Below are positions 46,264-55,724 of a DNA stretch of 64,000 nucleotides, piece by piece. Source of the stretch: an uncultured Sphingomonadaceae bacterium (GTDB lineage: Bacteria; Pseudomonadota; Alphaproteobacteria; Sphingomonadales; Sphingomonadaceae). How positions within the stretch are numbered: the first letter of the stretch is position 1; each line of letters starts with the position of its first letter. The notes under the pieces are model-generated. The model did not search any database. It worked only from the letters and a program-made list of their open reading frames with translations, and was not told the DNA's origin. Location of the stretch: positions 1,914,572 through 1,978,571 of the forward strand of contig CANLSQ010000001.1 in assembly GCA_947493955.1 (NCBI GenBank). Reading direction: 5' to 3'. The translations under genes were made by a program, and so were the position numbers.

Positions 46264-46923
46264 TTATTTCGGTATCTGCCAACGAACCCGGCTAGACCAA
46301 GTTCCAGCCATCTTGTTGCCCTGACTATCAAGTGCTGGACGGAACCGCGCACGACGCTTGATATTTTTGCAGGTGGCTGCGTCCAGATCGCTGTGGCCGC
46401 TTGACCCCGTAATCTGACAATCAGAAACACGGCCATTCGCTCCAACGGTAACCCGGAAGCTAGTCGTACCTTCGCGTTCCTCACGCAGCGCGCGTGATGG
46501 ATAGTCGTTAGCATTCGCCCAGTTACCTGGATTGCCGCGAGGCTCCGGATTCGCCCGCTGCGGTGGAGGCGGCGGTGGAGGCGGAGGCGGTGCAGCAACA
46601 ACAGGCGCGACTACAGGAGGCGCTACTGGTTGCGTGGATATCACAGGTCTTGGCGCCGCTGGCGGTGCCACGATTGGCGGAGGCGTTACCACTGGTGGCG
46701 GCTCAATCGGCTGATCCGGCGGTGGTGGTGGTGGCTCTTCAATCTCTTCGGGCGGTTCTTCTTCTTGGATATCGATCATATCGAGCTCTGATGCCACTTT
46801 CTTTACGGCACTATAAGCCAGTCCGGTCACCAAAGCATATCCAAACAGCGCGTGAATAAGAACGACAAGAATAATGGAAATTATCTTGCTCGAACTCATT
46901 TGTTGTTGGTCAGCATAAGCCAT
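46264..46923 (-). CDS. tonB: TonB energy transducer
   Basis: A 219-residue protein. A single N-terminal helix (KIISIILVVLIHALFGYALV, with the His typical of TonB) leads to a long Pro-rich spacer (about 55-125) and a C-terminal TonB domain. That domain has SRALREEREGTTSFRVTVGA, then GRVSDCQITGSSGHSDLDAA and the final RARFRPALDSQGN. Two cysteines (DCQ and TCK) probably pair. It carries energy to outer-membrane receptors. First gene of the tonB-exbB-exbD-exbD operon. Confidence 0.94.
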   Translation of the reverse strand: MAYADQQQMSSSKIISIILVVLIHALFGYALVTGLAYSAVKKVASELDMIDIQEEEPPEEIEEPPPPPPDQPIEPPPVVTPPPIVAPPAAPRPVISTQPVAPPVVAPVVAAPPPPPPPPPPQRANPEPRGNPGNWANANDYPSRALREEREGTTSFRVTVGANGRVSDCQITGSSGHSDLDAATCKNIKRRARFRPALDSQGNKMAGTWSSRVRWQIPK

Positions 46924-47187
46924 TCAGAAACATAACTCCTTTTCTTCCCTCGGGAATCGAAACCTCGCAACAAGGTTTTTGTTGAGAACTGTTGGAGTTT
47001 TACCCACAGCGATCCCTAGATTCCCCATGACAGCTTTTCGTTGCTTTGAAAGCCGTCTTAAAAATGTTTTAACGTGGTAGATGGAGACAGGCAATCGCTT
47101 TGTTAGTTCAGCATTGATTAAGCTGTCGAAAACTCAGAATGACAATTGTTGACAGGTGTCTGCAAAGCGAAATTTCACAGGAAAATC

Positions 47188-48039
47188 ATGCAAAAACTAT
47201 CGATGACAATCATCACCTTGCTATGGGCATTAACAGCGGATTCTCTTGCTTTTTCTCAATCAAATACCGTTGCTGATCCATTGCAATATGCCGATCTTGC
47301 CGATCTGAGCACCGGCGCACCGATCATTGCCCGTGTTACAGTTAAGGAAGCGATTAAAGTCGATCCCGAACGCGCACCAAATGCGCCGCCGGGAACTCAA
47401 AGATACTATATTGTAGCGACAACCAACGCGCTGATTCGGGGTCAGGGCGGGATACCGGAAACGATTCGCTACATTATCGACTTGCCGCTCAATGAACGCG
47501 GGAAAGCGCCCAAGATAAAGAAAAAGCCATTCATTATTTTCGCGCGCAATCTTTCGGCCACCAATGGCGACGTGCAACTTTCCGCGCCGGATGCGCAGAT
47601 TGGCTGGACTCCCGCCAGAGATCAGCGCGTCCGATCCATTGTGCGTGAAATCGTCGCCCGCAACGCGCCGCCCGCCATTGCCAGTATCGGCAGCGCTTTT
47701 CATGTTCCCGGAACAATTATCGGCGAAGGCGAAACACAGATATTCCTGGAAACCGTGTCGCGCGACCCTGTCTCCATCACCATATTGAGCCGCGAAGGTC
47801 AGAAAAAAGTCTGGGCAGTATCGCTCAGCGAGATTGTTGATGAGGCAGCACGCGCGCCGGTGCGCAACAGCCTACTATGGTATCGTCTGGCCTGTTTCTT
47901 ACCCCAATCTCTGCCCGAGGAGGCTCTAACGGGCGATTCGGGTAGCAACGCCAACCAGGCTCGGCGGGATTATAATCTGGTGATACAGGATCTGGGCAAC
48001 TGCCCCCGATCCCGCCGGCCAGAATATCGGCCTCGATAA
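47188..48039 (+). CDS. Predicted secreted protein of unknown function
   Basis: About 283 residues from MQKLSMTIITLLWALTADSL, with AGGAAA before the ATG; the longer frame from 47146 lacks a site. A signal peptide with cleavage after AFS is likely. No family I recognise. Sphingomonad proteins of this type start with LADLS and VTVKEAIKVD-like strands. The middle segments (IRYIIDLPLN, KKKPFIIFARN) look like beta structure. It is divergent from tonB and may share its regulatory region. Confidence 0.6.
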   Translation: MQKLSMTIITLLWALTADSLAFSQSNTVADPLQYADLADLSTGAPIIARVTVKEAIKVDPERAPNAPPGTQRYYIVATTNALIRGQGGIPETIRYIIDLPLNERGKAPKIKKKPFIIFARNLSATNGDVQLSAPDAQIGWTPARDQRVRSIVREIVARNAPPAIASIGSAFHVPGTIIGEGETQIFLETVSRDPVSITILSREGQKKVWAVSLSEIVDEAARAPVRNSLLWYRLACFLPQSLPEEALTGDSGSNANQARRDYNLVIQDLGNCPRSRRPEYRPR

Positions 48040-48178
48040 GCTTCTTTGCATAGCCTGCTGTAGGCTCTTTTATCTAGGTACAGCAAAAGACAGGCTGGCA
48101 ATATGATGCCGTGACGCTATTAGTCGGCGTCGAACGCCCGATCACTTCGCTTATCAGCCCGAATTCAAGGTCTCCGTC

Positions 48179-49477
48179 ATGACAAAACCTCTCCGCATCG
48201 CTTTAGCAGGTCTCGGCACTGTCGGCTCCGGCGTCATTCGGTTGATCAATGAAAATGGCACCATGATTGCGCAGAATGCCGGCCGCCCCATTTCTGTTGT
48301 GGCGATCTCCGCACGTGACCGCAATCGCGATCGAGGCGTTGATCTCAGCCCATATAAATGGGTGGATGATATGGATGAGTTCGCCGCCGATCCGGAGATC
48401 GATTGTGTCGTTGAAGTGATTGGCGGGTCTGATGGCCCCGCACTCAACCTTGCCCGCAACAGCCTGAAACAAGGAAAATCCTTCGTAACCGCCAACAAGG
48501 CGATGATCGCCCATCATGGTATGGAGCTGGCCGGACTGGCCGAAAGCAAAGGCGTTGCATTGAAATATGAAGCCGCTGTTGCTGGCGGCATTCCTGTCAT
48601 CAAGGGCCTGCGTGACGGCGCATCTGCCAATCGCATAGAGCGGGTCTACGGCATATTGAACGGGACCTGTAACTATATACTCGCAACCATGGAAAAGCAT
48701 GGCAGCGATTTTGATGCAGTTTTGAAAGACGCTCAGGACCTGGGCTATGCGGAAGCCGATCCCAGTTTTGATATTGATGGTGTCGATGCCGCTCACAAGC
48801 TGGCAATTCTCGCGGCGCTTTCCTTTGGCACGGCGGTTGATTTTGACGGTGTCGAAATTTCGGGAATTCGTAATATCATGGCCGCAGATATCGGACAGGC
48901 CAAAGCTTTGGGATATCGCATCCGCCTGCTTGGTATGGCGCGCATTGACGGCGAGAAACTATTTCAGCGGGTCAATCCTTATCTCGTCCCGGAAAATCAT
49001 CCTCTGGCACATATTGAAGGGTCAACAAATGCCGTTGTTGCCGAAGGCAATTTCTCCGGAAGGTTGATGTTTCAGGGTGCCGGCGCCGGTGATGGCCCAA
49101 CCGCATCGGCCGTAGTCGCCGACCTTATCGATATTGCTCGCGGCGATTGCGGCAGCGTTTTCACCATGTCAGCAGATCAAATGACCGAACGCGAACGCGC
49201 GGAAAGCGGTAATCGTACGGGCAAAAGCTATATCCGTTTCGTTGTAACCGATAAACCTGGAGTGCTGGCAGAAATCACCGCCGCCATGCGTGATGCAGAA
49301 GTCTCTATCGAGAGTCTGATACAAACCGAAAAGACCGATGAAGGCTCTGTGCTGATTTCTATGGTAACCCATCAAAGCAAGGAACGCGACGTTATCCAAA
49401 GTCTTCAAAAGCTATCCGATTCCAGCAGTCTGCAGGGCGCGCCGGTCGTCATGCATCTGTTAAGCGATGAAGATTAG
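48179..49477 (+). CDS. hom: Homoserine dehydrogenase
   Basis: A 432-residue enzyme that reduces aspartate semialdehyde to homoserine for Thr, Met and Ile. The Rossmann start is RIALAGLGTVGSGVIRLINE. The active-site region includes KYEAAVAGGIPVIKGLRDGA and GTCNYILATME, and the C-terminal ACT domain reads VVTDKPGVLAEITAAMRDAE. The ACT domain allows threonine feedback. Nothing nearby belongs to the same pathway; glpX follows after an intervening minus-strand gene. Confidence 0.96.
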   Translation: MTKPLRIALAGLGTVGSGVIRLINENGTMIAQNAGRPISVVAISARDRNRDRGVDLSPYKWVDDMDEFAADPEIDCVVEVIGGSDGPALNLARNSLKQGKSFVTANKAMIAHHGMELAGLAESKGVALKYEAAVAGGIPVIKGLRDGASANRIERVYGILNGTCNYILATMEKHGSDFDAVLKDAQDLGYAEADPSFDIDGVDAAHKLAILAALSFGTAVDFDGVEISGIRNIMAADIGQAKALGYRIRLLGMARIDGEKLFQRVNPYLVPENHPLAHIEGSTNAVVAEGNFSGRLMFQGAGAGDGPTASAVVADLIDIARGDCGSVFTMSADQMTERERAESGNRTGKSYIRFVVTDKPGVLAEITAAMRDAEVSIESLIQTEKTDEGSVLISMVTHQSKERDVIQSLQKLSDSSSLQGAPVVMHLLSDED

Positions 49478-49488
49478 GAATCTTCCGG

Positions 49489-49980
49489 TCACTCGGCCGG
49501 ATCATTTGCTTTGATCTGCACCTGTTTCACATAGTCTTCATCCGGCACGGTCGGCTCAATGATGCGCCACAGCTTTCCAGCAGGGCCGCCAACCCCGCCA
49601 CCTGATCCGCCAAAGGATATGCTCATTATCGGTAGCCCTTTGAAACATTTGCGCTCGCTGGCATCAATATAACAGCGACCGGTATTCACATATTCCGCAT
49701 TTCCTGTCGGAATCGGCTCTCTGATCCTTTGATCCCGCTCAATCAGTTCGGGAAAAGGAAGACGGTATTTGCGGTTGGCATCAAATCTGGCGCAAACGAC
49801 AATTTCGTCGGGATCGCTATTCTTCAGACAGCCATCGGCATCGACCGCTACCAATTGATGCGCTGTTTCGATCAACTGAAGCGTGCGGTCATCTGCCTCT
49901 ATCTGGGCATGAGCCGTCTCGAAAAACGTGCTGGAAGTCAGGATTAAAGACAAGGTTATAAGGCTTCTCGACATTGTCAT
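49489..49980 (-). CDS. Predicted secreted protein of unknown function
   Basis: 163 residues with a signal peptide (MSRSLITLSLILTSSTFFET, cleaved near AHA|Q). The motif EIVVCARFDANRKYRLPFPE resembles a small group of sphingomonad secreted proteins with DEIVVxGRRD-type motifs. Two more Cys (RCYIDASERKC) are close together. The Gly-rich segment GGSGGGVGGPAG is near the end. It lies between hom and glpX on the opposite strand. Function unknown. Confidence 0.6.
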   Translation of the reverse strand: MTMSRSLITLSLILTSSTFFETAHAQIEADDRTLQLIETAHQLVAVDADGCLKNSDPDEIVVCARFDANRKYRLPFPELIERDQRIREPIPTGNAEYVNTGRCYIDASERKCFKGLPIMSISFGGSGGGVGGPAGKLWRIIEPTVPDEDYVKQVQIKANDPAE

Positions 49981-50037
49981 ATCGCTCCCCTATCGAGAGT
50001 TGAAAATCTGCCCCTTAAAGAAGGACTAGACATTCAA

Positions 50038-51009
50038 ATGCCCAAATCAAGTGATATTCTCGAACGCATTCTCGTATTGGAAATGGTGCGGGTCACCGAG
50101 GCGGCAGCTGTATCTGCTTCAAAACTCATTGGTCGAGGTGATGAAAAGGCAGCCGATGCCGCGGCGGTCGAGGCAATGCGGGCCGCGTTGAACGGACTGG
50201 ATGTTTGCGGAACCGTGGTCATTGGTGAAGGTGAACGCGACGAAGCACCAATGCTGTTTATCGGCGAAAAAGTCGGGCGCGGCTGCGCTGGCGAATCGCC
50301 AGAAATTGATATTGCCCTCGATCCGCTGGAAGGCACTACAATCACCGCTAAAGCAGGTGCAAACGCCCTCGCGGTTCTCGCCATTGCCGAGAAAGGCAAC
50401 CTGCTGAATGCGCCGGACGTCTATATGGACAAACTCGCCGTTGGCCCTGGCTATTCCGACAATATTATCGATCTCAATAAATCTGTTACCGAAAATGTGA
50501 CAGCCGTTGCCAATGAAAAAGGCGTGGCGCCGGCCGACATCATTGTCTGTGTCCTTGACCGCCCTCGTCATGAGAAGATTATTTCCGAATTGCGCGAAAT
50601 CGGCTGCGGTATCATGCTCATCCCGGACGGCGATGTCGCGGGTGTCATTGCCACCACCGATGAAGAAACCACTGTCGATATGTATATGGGCAGCGGCGGA
50701 GCGCCGGAAGGCGTATTGGCCGCTGCGGCGCTGCGCTGTGTCGGTGGGCAGTTCAAAGGCCGCCTGACCTTCCGCAATGATGACGAGCGTAAACGGGCGC
50801 ACAAATGGGGTATTGAAGATCTCGATAAAGTCTATGACCTGAAAGAACTCGCCAAAGGTGATGTTATTTTTGCTGCAACCGGTGTGACGGATGGCTCTTT
50901 GTTGGAAGGCGTCAAGAAACTCCGCAACGGCATCATGACAACCGAAAGTGTAGTGATGCGCGCGTCGTCCGGCACCGTTCGCTGGGTCAAGAGCGAGCAT
51001 CGCGGCTGA
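50038..51009 (+). CDS. glpX: Class II fructose-1,6-bisphosphatase (GlpX)
   Basis: A 323-residue gluconeogenic phosphatase. The metal and substrate motifs are VIGEGERDEAPMLFIGEKVG, DIALDPLEGTTITAKAGANA with DPLEGT, and MYMGSGGAPEGVLAAAALRC. It hydrolyses fructose-1,6-bisphosphate to fructose-6-phosphate. It starts a run of three same-strand genes (glpX, DUF900 hydrolase, UDG-family) with gaps of 3 and 0 bases, so one transcript is likely. This neighbourhood with recJ recurs in sphingomonads. Confidence 0.95.
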   Translation: MPKSSDILERILVLEMVRVTEAAAVSASKLIGRGDEKAADAAAVEAMRAALNGLDVCGTVVIGEGERDEAPMLFIGEKVGRGCAGESPEIDIALDPLEGTTITAKAGANALAVLAIAEKGNLLNAPDVYMDKLAVGPGYSDNIIDLNKSVTENVTAVANEKGVAPADIIVCVLDRPRHEKIISELREIGCGIMLIPDGDVAGVIATTDEETTVDMYMGSGGAPEGVLAAAALRCVGGQFKGRLTFRNDDERKRAHKWGIEDLDKVYDLKELAKGDVIFAATGVTDGSLLEGVKKLRNGIMTTESVVMRASSGTVRWVKSEHRG

Positions 51010-51012
51010 ACC

Positions 51013-52284
51013 ATGGTCAGCGGTACGCTCAAGGCATTATTGGGTGGTTTGAAGCCGCTGGCATTAGGCCTGACGTTTATAGCTACTGGCTGTATCTCAC
51101 CGGTTGACTATGGCGATATCCGCCACGCAGACTATGTCGCCAACGAGCGATGCAACCCAGCGGCTACAGATATTTCATCCGCCCATTCAACCGATGGTAC
51201 GAATGGTGAAACAGCGCTGGCCGACAAGCCCTTTTTTGTCGTCACCAGCCGATTGCCCGATTGTCGCAACGAAACCGTCAAATTGCTCAAGCATCGCGGA
51301 GATAAAGTTCGCTATGGCCGCTTCGGCGCCCCGCGAGATGTCTTGAATGACAAAGGCAAGGTCGATGGTCGCCGCATCCCGCTGGCCATGTCCAACGAGA
51401 CACAGTGGTGGACGGATCTGTCCAGAACGATGGGCAATCGTGACGGCCGCGTCTTGCTCTATGTCCATGGCTATCGCGAAACATTTTTCACAAGCTCTCG
51501 CGATGCCGCCCAAATTTCACGTCTCACGGGTTTTACCGGTCCGGTCATTCAGTATAGCTGGCCTTCGCAGGGGCAGTTGCTGAAATACGCCGTTGATGAA
51601 ACCAATATGTATTGGGACGAACGCAACTTTCGGCGGTTCCTTACCAAGCTTGCCCAGCAAGAATGGACCAAGGAAATTGTACTGGTCTCCCACTCACTGG
51701 GTGCGCGTTTGGTTTTGCCAGCGGTCGAATTTGTTGACCGGACCGCGTCCAATGGCGATTCGAGTGTCATTTCTAACATCATTCTGGCTTCTCCAGACGT
51801 TGACCGACAGGATTTCGAGCGCGATATTGCCGAGGAAATACTGTCTGCCCGGCGGGTCAACAATGATCGCCGGATAACTGTCTATGCTTCGGCAAAAGAC
51901 TCAGCGCTATCTCTTTCCCATGATGTCCATGGCTATCCGCGATTGGGAAATCCGCGCTGCTTTGACCCATTCAAAGCGGCGGGACTGAAAGAAAAAGGAC
52001 TGCCGGAACGCTGCTATGCCGCAAAGTCGCAATATGATGCGCCACCAGAAAAAAGCGGTTTGACCATCGTTGATACCACCGCCGTCAGTCAGGGCCGCGT
52101 GGGACATGGCGACTATCTGCGCAGTGCGGTCGCATGCAAAGACTTTGCCGCCGTGGTGAACGGGGCGCGCGGTGCAATGAAGGGACGCGAGCAAACTCAT
52201 CTATCTTATGTCTTCGCACTCGCCGCTCCGGCAAAGGACGAAGAGCCAAATCATCTGTCGATATGCCGCCGCGATGATGAATAA
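51013..52284 (+). CDS. DUF900 alpha/beta hydrolase, predicted lipoprotein
   Basis: A 423-residue protein with signal and lipobox (LKPLALGLTFIATGC). The DUF900 alpha/beta hydrolase reads VLLYVHGYRETFFTSSRDAA, then FTGPVIQYSWPSQGQLLKYA and the nucleophile elbow IVLVSHSLGARLVLPAVEFV (Ser in SHSLG). The N-terminal lipobox places it on the periplasmic side. Substrate unknown. Three bases after glpX, with the next gene starting directly after its stop codon. Confidence 0.86.
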   Translation: MVSGTLKALLGGLKPLALGLTFIATGCISPVDYGDIRHADYVANERCNPAATDISSAHSTDGTNGETALADKPFFVVTSRLPDCRNETVKLLKHRGDKVRYGRFGAPRDVLNDKGKVDGRRIPLAMSNETQWWTDLSRTMGNRDGRVLLYVHGYRETFFTSSRDAAQISRLTGFTGPVIQYSWPSQGQLLKYAVDETNMYWDERNFRRFLTKLAQQEWTKEIVLVSHSLGARLVLPAVEFVDRTASNGDSSVISNIILASPDVDRQDFERDIAEEILSARRVNNDRRITVYASAKDSALSLSHDVHGYPRLGNPRCFDPFKAAGLKEKGLPERCYAAKSQYDAPPEKSGLTIVDTTAVSQGRVGHGDYLRSAVACKDFAAVVNGARGAMKGREQTHLSYVFALAAPAKDEEPNHLSICRRDDE

Positions 52285-52884
52285 ATGACGGACAACGCAA
52301 ACAAACTTGGCAAACTGCTGACAGACGTTCGCGCCTGCAAGATTTGCGATGGCCTACCGCTCGGCCCAAGCCCATTATTGCAAGCAGGAACGACCTCCAA
52401 AATCCTGATTGCCGGGCAAGCACCCGGCAGCAAAACCCATAAAAAAGGGCGTCCCTTTGACGATCAAAGCGGAAAGCGCCTTCGTAAATGGCTCGGCGTG
52501 ACCGAAGATCAATTTTATGATCCAGCATTATTCGCGATCATACCGATGGGCTTTTGCTTTCCCGGAACAGGTAAAGGAGGAGACCTTCCGCCCCGCTCCG
52601 AATGTGCACCGCAATGGCGGCGGCCTTTGCTCAATCACCTTCCGAATATCGAGCTAACACTGATTCTGGGCCAATATGCCCTCGACTGGCATCTTGGCGA
52701 CAAGAAATCCAAAACGCTCACCGGGACGGTGGAGCGGTGGGAAGAGTTCTGGCCAGGCGCCCTGCCCCTTCCCCATCCCAGCCCCCGCAATATCCGGTGG
52801 TTCAAGGCAAATCCATGGTTTGAAGCAGGTGTCATTCCGGTGCTGCAAGAACGTGTCGCCCGGTTGATCAAAAAACGCCCATAG
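52285..52884 (+). CDS. Uracil-DNA glycosylase family protein
   Basis: A 199-residue protein with the UDG-fold motif AGQAPGSKTHKKGRPFDDQS and the C-terminal HPSPRNIRWFKANPW, the His-Pro-Ser motif of the superfamily. The opening (LTDVRACKICDGLPLGPSPL) carries a Cys pair, but a four-cysteine iron-sulfur set is not seen. The catalytic Asp/Asn of classical UNG is absent from the usual place. Activity on uracil is therefore not assured; it may be a nucleic-acid binding relative. The 3' end overlaps the flavodoxin-like gene by 17 bases tail-to-tail. Confidence 0.8.
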   Translation: MTDNANKLGKLLTDVRACKICDGLPLGPSPLLQAGTTSKILIAGQAPGSKTHKKGRPFDDQSGKRLRKWLGVTEDQFYDPALFAIIPMGFCFPGTGKGGDLPPRSECAPQWRRPLLNHLPNIELTLILGQYALDWHLGDKKSKTLTGTVERWEEFWPGALPLPHPSPRNIRWFKANPWFEAGVIPVLQERVARLIKKRP

Positions 52885-53356
52885 CGAGACCGGCGGCCAG
52901 CGTGGCTCCAATTTCAGAGCACTTCCCTTTATCCGTCTCGGTTATTGTTTTGGGTGCGAGAATTTCCTCTTCGGTCTGCGCATGGGTACAGATTATCGGC
53001 GTATCGATGACTTTCTTGAGCCGCCAACCGGTCGCAATCCGCTCCAGCTGTTTTCGCGCATTTTCCCCATCCGAACCTGCACAAATCATCGCAGCATAGG
53101 GCCGACCTTCAATCTGGCCCAGCAGCGGATAATAGCAGCGATCAAAAAAAGCCTTCATCACGCCTGCAATTGCCGCCAGATTTTCCGGCGTCGCAAAAAT
53201 ATAGCCATCGGCGGCAAGCATGTCGGCGGGCTTGCAATCCTCGGCCAGTATCAGCGAGATTTTGACATCCTCTTCGCTTTGCGCGGCGGCCGCAGCGGCT
53301 TCGGCCATCTGACGGGTGCCGCCGGTATAGCTATAGTAGACGATAAGCAGGTTTTT
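52868..53356 (-). CDS. Flavodoxin-like NAD(P)H-dependent reductase
   Basis: About 162 residues from MKNLLIVYYSYTGGTRQMAE; an upstream Met would add nine. The flavodoxin fold start (LLIVYYSYTGGTRQMAE), the loop ADGYIFATPENLAAIAGVMK and AAMICAGSDGENARKQLERI fit FMN binding. The redox partner is unknown. Convergent with the UDG gene with overlapping ends, and divergent from recJ. Confidence 0.82.
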   Translation of the reverse strand, partial: KNLLIVYYSYTGGTRQMAEAAAAAAQSEEDVKISLILAEDCKPADMLAADGYIFATPENLAAIAGVMKAFFDRCYYPLLGQIEGRPYAAMICAGSDGENARKQLERIATGWRLKKVIDTPIICTHAQTEEEILAPKTITETDKGKCSEIGATLAAGLAMGVF

Positions 53357-53424
53357 CATCCGCCCTGCCCTAACAGCGATCAAAGCAATTGTCAGCGGAC
53401 CATGGTTCGCGCATAGCTAATGAC

Positions 53425-55191
53425 ATGAATGCAGTACTTAATGTCACCCAATCGCTATCCGGCCAGTCTTGGCAATGGCGCAGCACCAGTGCCGATGCTC
53501 GCGACCCCGGTTTTCAACCCGATGACCTGGTGACACAGCTGCTGCTGGCCCGCGGCGCAACACGCGAAACACTGGATATCAACAAGGACCCGACGATCCG
53601 GGGTTTTATGCCCGATCCATCAGTTTTTCAGGATATGGATGTGGCGGCGGAACGATTGGCACAGGCTGTCCTGAAAAATGAGAATATTACAGTTTTCGGC
53701 GACTATGACGTTGACGGCGCGACCAGTGCTGCCCTGCTCATCCGCCTGTTCCGTGATCTTGGCCTGGAGGCCGGCTATTATATCCCGGACCGGCTGATGG
53801 AAGGCTATGGCCCCTCAGGCGAGGCTTTGGTCAAACTGGGCCAGCAAGGCTCTGACCTTGTGGTCACTGTTGATTGCGGCGCGATGGCATTTGATGCTCT
53901 CGACATGGCCCATGCAGCCGGCGTGGAAGTCATCGTTGTTGATCATCATAAATGCGCTGCCGAGCTGCCCAAGGCCAGCGCACTCGTAAATCCCAATCGC
54001 CTGGATGAAAGCGATGCCGGGGCCGAACATGGGCATCTCGCCGCAGTCGGCATGGCTTTTCTGTTGAGCGCAGCGCTGGTCCGCAATCTGCGCGGAAAAA
54101 GCTTTTTCAAAGACCGCGCCGAGCCGAAATTACTGGAACTGCTGGATATTGTGGCTCTTGGTACCGTTGCCGATGTTGCGCAACTGCGTGGGCTTAATCG
54201 AGCGTTTGTGGCGCAGGGACTGAAAATTCTCGCCAAACGCAAAAATGTCGGCCTGTCTGCCCTGATTGATGCCAGTCGCCTGAAACGCGCACCAATATGT
54301 TCTGACCTCGGCTTTGCTCTGGGGCCAAGGATTAATGCTGGCGGCAGGGTCGGTAAATCCGATCTGGGTGTCCGCCTGCTGACCACGCAAGACCCGGAAG
54401 AAGCGCAAAAAATTTCTGCCGAGCTGGATCATTTCAATCAGGAACGGCGGGCGATCGAGGCTCATGTGCTGGAAGAAGCCGAGGCCATGTGCTCCTCTCA
54501 ACAGAATCAAGCCGTTGCGGTTTTATCGGCAAAAGGTTGGCATCCGGGCGTAATCGGTATTGTCGCCGGGCGCATCAAGGAGAAACTGGGCCGCCCTGCA
54601 ATCATCATTGCCGAGGATGATGAAGGCATCGGAAAAGGATCTGGGCGCTCAATTTCGGGCGTTGATCTGGGCGCCGCCATAATTGCCGCAAAGGAACAGG
54701 AGCTGCTGATCGCTGGCGGCGGTCACGCAATGGCGGCAGGCGTTACCATCGATGCACAGAAAATTGACGCATTCAGCGAATTCCTGAACGACCGATTGGC
54801 GGAAAATGTGAGCACCGCGCAAGCCGGGAAAGCCTTGTTGCTCGATGCCGTATTGTCACCCAAAGGGGTTAATCCGCTCTTCGTGGAAGCGATGGATGGT
54901 GCAGGACCCTATGGCATGGGTTGGCCAGCGCCGCGGATCGCAGCCGGGCCGGTACGGATCATCAAATGCGATATTGTTGGCAAGGATCATGTCCGGATGA
55001 TTGTGGCAGGCGACGATGGCGGTTCGATCAAAACCATCGCTTTTCGCGCCGCCGAGAGCGATCTTGGCCAAGCCCTTCTCAGCGCGCCGAAGAATCGGAA
55101 GTTGTGGATAGCCGGCCGTGCGAAAATAGACGATTGGGGCAGCCGCCCCGCTGCCGAAATCCATCTGGAAGATGCCGCTTGGGCCGATTAA
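53425..55191 (+). CDS. recJ: Single-stranded-DNA-specific exonuclease RecJ
   Basis: About 588 residues from MNAVLNVTQSLSG; an upstream Met would add 12. DHH-phosphoesterase motifs are VFGDYDVDGATSAALLIRLF, VTVDCGAMAFDAL and VVDHHKCAAELPKA. The DHHA1 region carries GGGHAMAAGVTIDAQ. It degrades single-stranded DNA 5' to 3' in mismatch, base-excision and recombination repair. tRNA-Glu follows 133 bases later. Confidence 0.95.
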   Translation: MNAVLNVTQSLSGQSWQWRSTSADARDPGFQPDDLVTQLLLARGATRETLDINKDPTIRGFMPDPSVFQDMDVAAERLAQAVLKNENITVFGDYDVDGATSAALLIRLFRDLGLEAGYYIPDRLMEGYGPSGEALVKLGQQGSDLVVTVDCGAMAFDALDMAHAAGVEVIVVDHHKCAAELPKASALVNPNRLDESDAGAEHGHLAAVGMAFLLSAALVRNLRGKSFFKDRAEPKLLELLDIVALGTVADVAQLRGLNRAFVAQGLKILAKRKNVGLSALIDASRLKRAPICSDLGFALGPRINAGGRVGKSDLGVRLLTTQDPEEAQKISAELDHFNQERRAIEAHVLEEAEAMCSSQQNQAVAVLSAKGWHPGVIGIVAGRIKEKLGRPAIIIAEDDEGIGKGSGRSISGVDLGAAIIAAKEQELLIAGGGHAMAAGVTIDAQKIDAFSEFLNDRLAENVSTAQAGKALLLDAVLSPKGVNPLFVEAMDGAGPYGMGWPAPRIAAGPVRIIKCDIVGKDHVRMIVAGDDGGSIKTIAFRAAESDLGQALLSAPKNRKLWIAGRAKIDDWGSRPAAEIHLEDAAWAD

Positions 55192-55255
55192 TCCCACGCA
55201 CTCTGGGGTTCACAACAAATATCGGTAAATATGCCCGCAAACCGCCAATAAGGGG

Positions 55256-55284
55256 TTGACCAAAGCGTCCGATACCCCTAATCG
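55256..55284 (+). promoter_or_regulatory. Likely promoter of tRNA-Glu
   Basis: TTGACC (55256) and TAATCG (55279) are separated by 17 bases. The transcript would start near 55291, about 34 bases before the tRNA. The -35 box is close to consensus. Confidence 0.5.
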
Positions 55285-55324
55285 CCCGAATTCGCTGCTT
55301 AGCGATGCCATCAGGCATTGGTGT

Positions 55325-55399
55325 GGCCCCTTCGTCTAGCGGTTAGGACGCGGCCCTTTCACGGCTGAAACACGGGTTCGATTCCCGTAGGGGTCACCA
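55325..55399 (+). tRNA. tRNA-Glu (anticodon TTC)
   Basis: The 7-bp acceptor GGCCCCT pairs with AGGGGTC (one G-T). The D-arm contains AGCGGTTAGGA, the anticodon loop CTTTCAC carries TTC, and the T-arm is CGGG-TTCGATT-CCCG with flanking A/T pair. The discriminator is A and CCA is encoded (to 55399). It is the last clear core feature before the accessory segment on its right. Confidence 0.96.
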
Positions 55400-55560
55400 T
55401 TTTAGATAAATGGTTTAAATACAATAATTTACAGCCGCTCAAAAGTGAGATGTAACACACCTTTGTTACACACTTTGCCCAACTACAAATTATGCAAAAC
55501 CAACCTACCCTCACTTGCTGGGTCAATGAATGGTTTCTGCCAAAGTTTCCCATGCAGAAT

Positions 55561-55611
55561 AGCGGAATCATAATCCATGTGTCGGGGGTTCGAGTCCCTC
55601 CTCCGCTACCA
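55561..55611 (+). pseudogene. 3' half of a tRNA-Met gene, probable integration scar
   Basis: The sequence from AGCGGAATCATAATCC to CTCCGCTACCA has a CAT anticodon in a normal 7-base loop, a variable loop, a T-arm (GGGGG-TTCGAGT-CCCTC) and a 3' acceptor strand CTCCGCT with A discriminator and CCA. The 5' acceptor, D-arm and a matching left anticodon arm are missing; the left arm GCGGA pairs with the right arm TCCAT only at the inner three bases. Loss of pairing inside the anticodon stem is where att cores of tRNA integrases often begin. The intact tRNA-Met is not in this window. Confidence 0.75.
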
Positions 55612-55724
55612 AATTTTGCGACGGCAGCTACGAAACTGCTAGAAACTAGCGGCTACCTAGTAAAACAATCCATGTGATTTAGAATAAAGTTTCCATTTCT
55701 CGGTTTTCATTGGAAAAATTACTT

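Noticed and set aside
55359..55571. A 70-codon minus-strand frame behind tRNA-Glu
   Set aside because: Its end (GIEPVFQP) is the known false translation of a tRNA complement.
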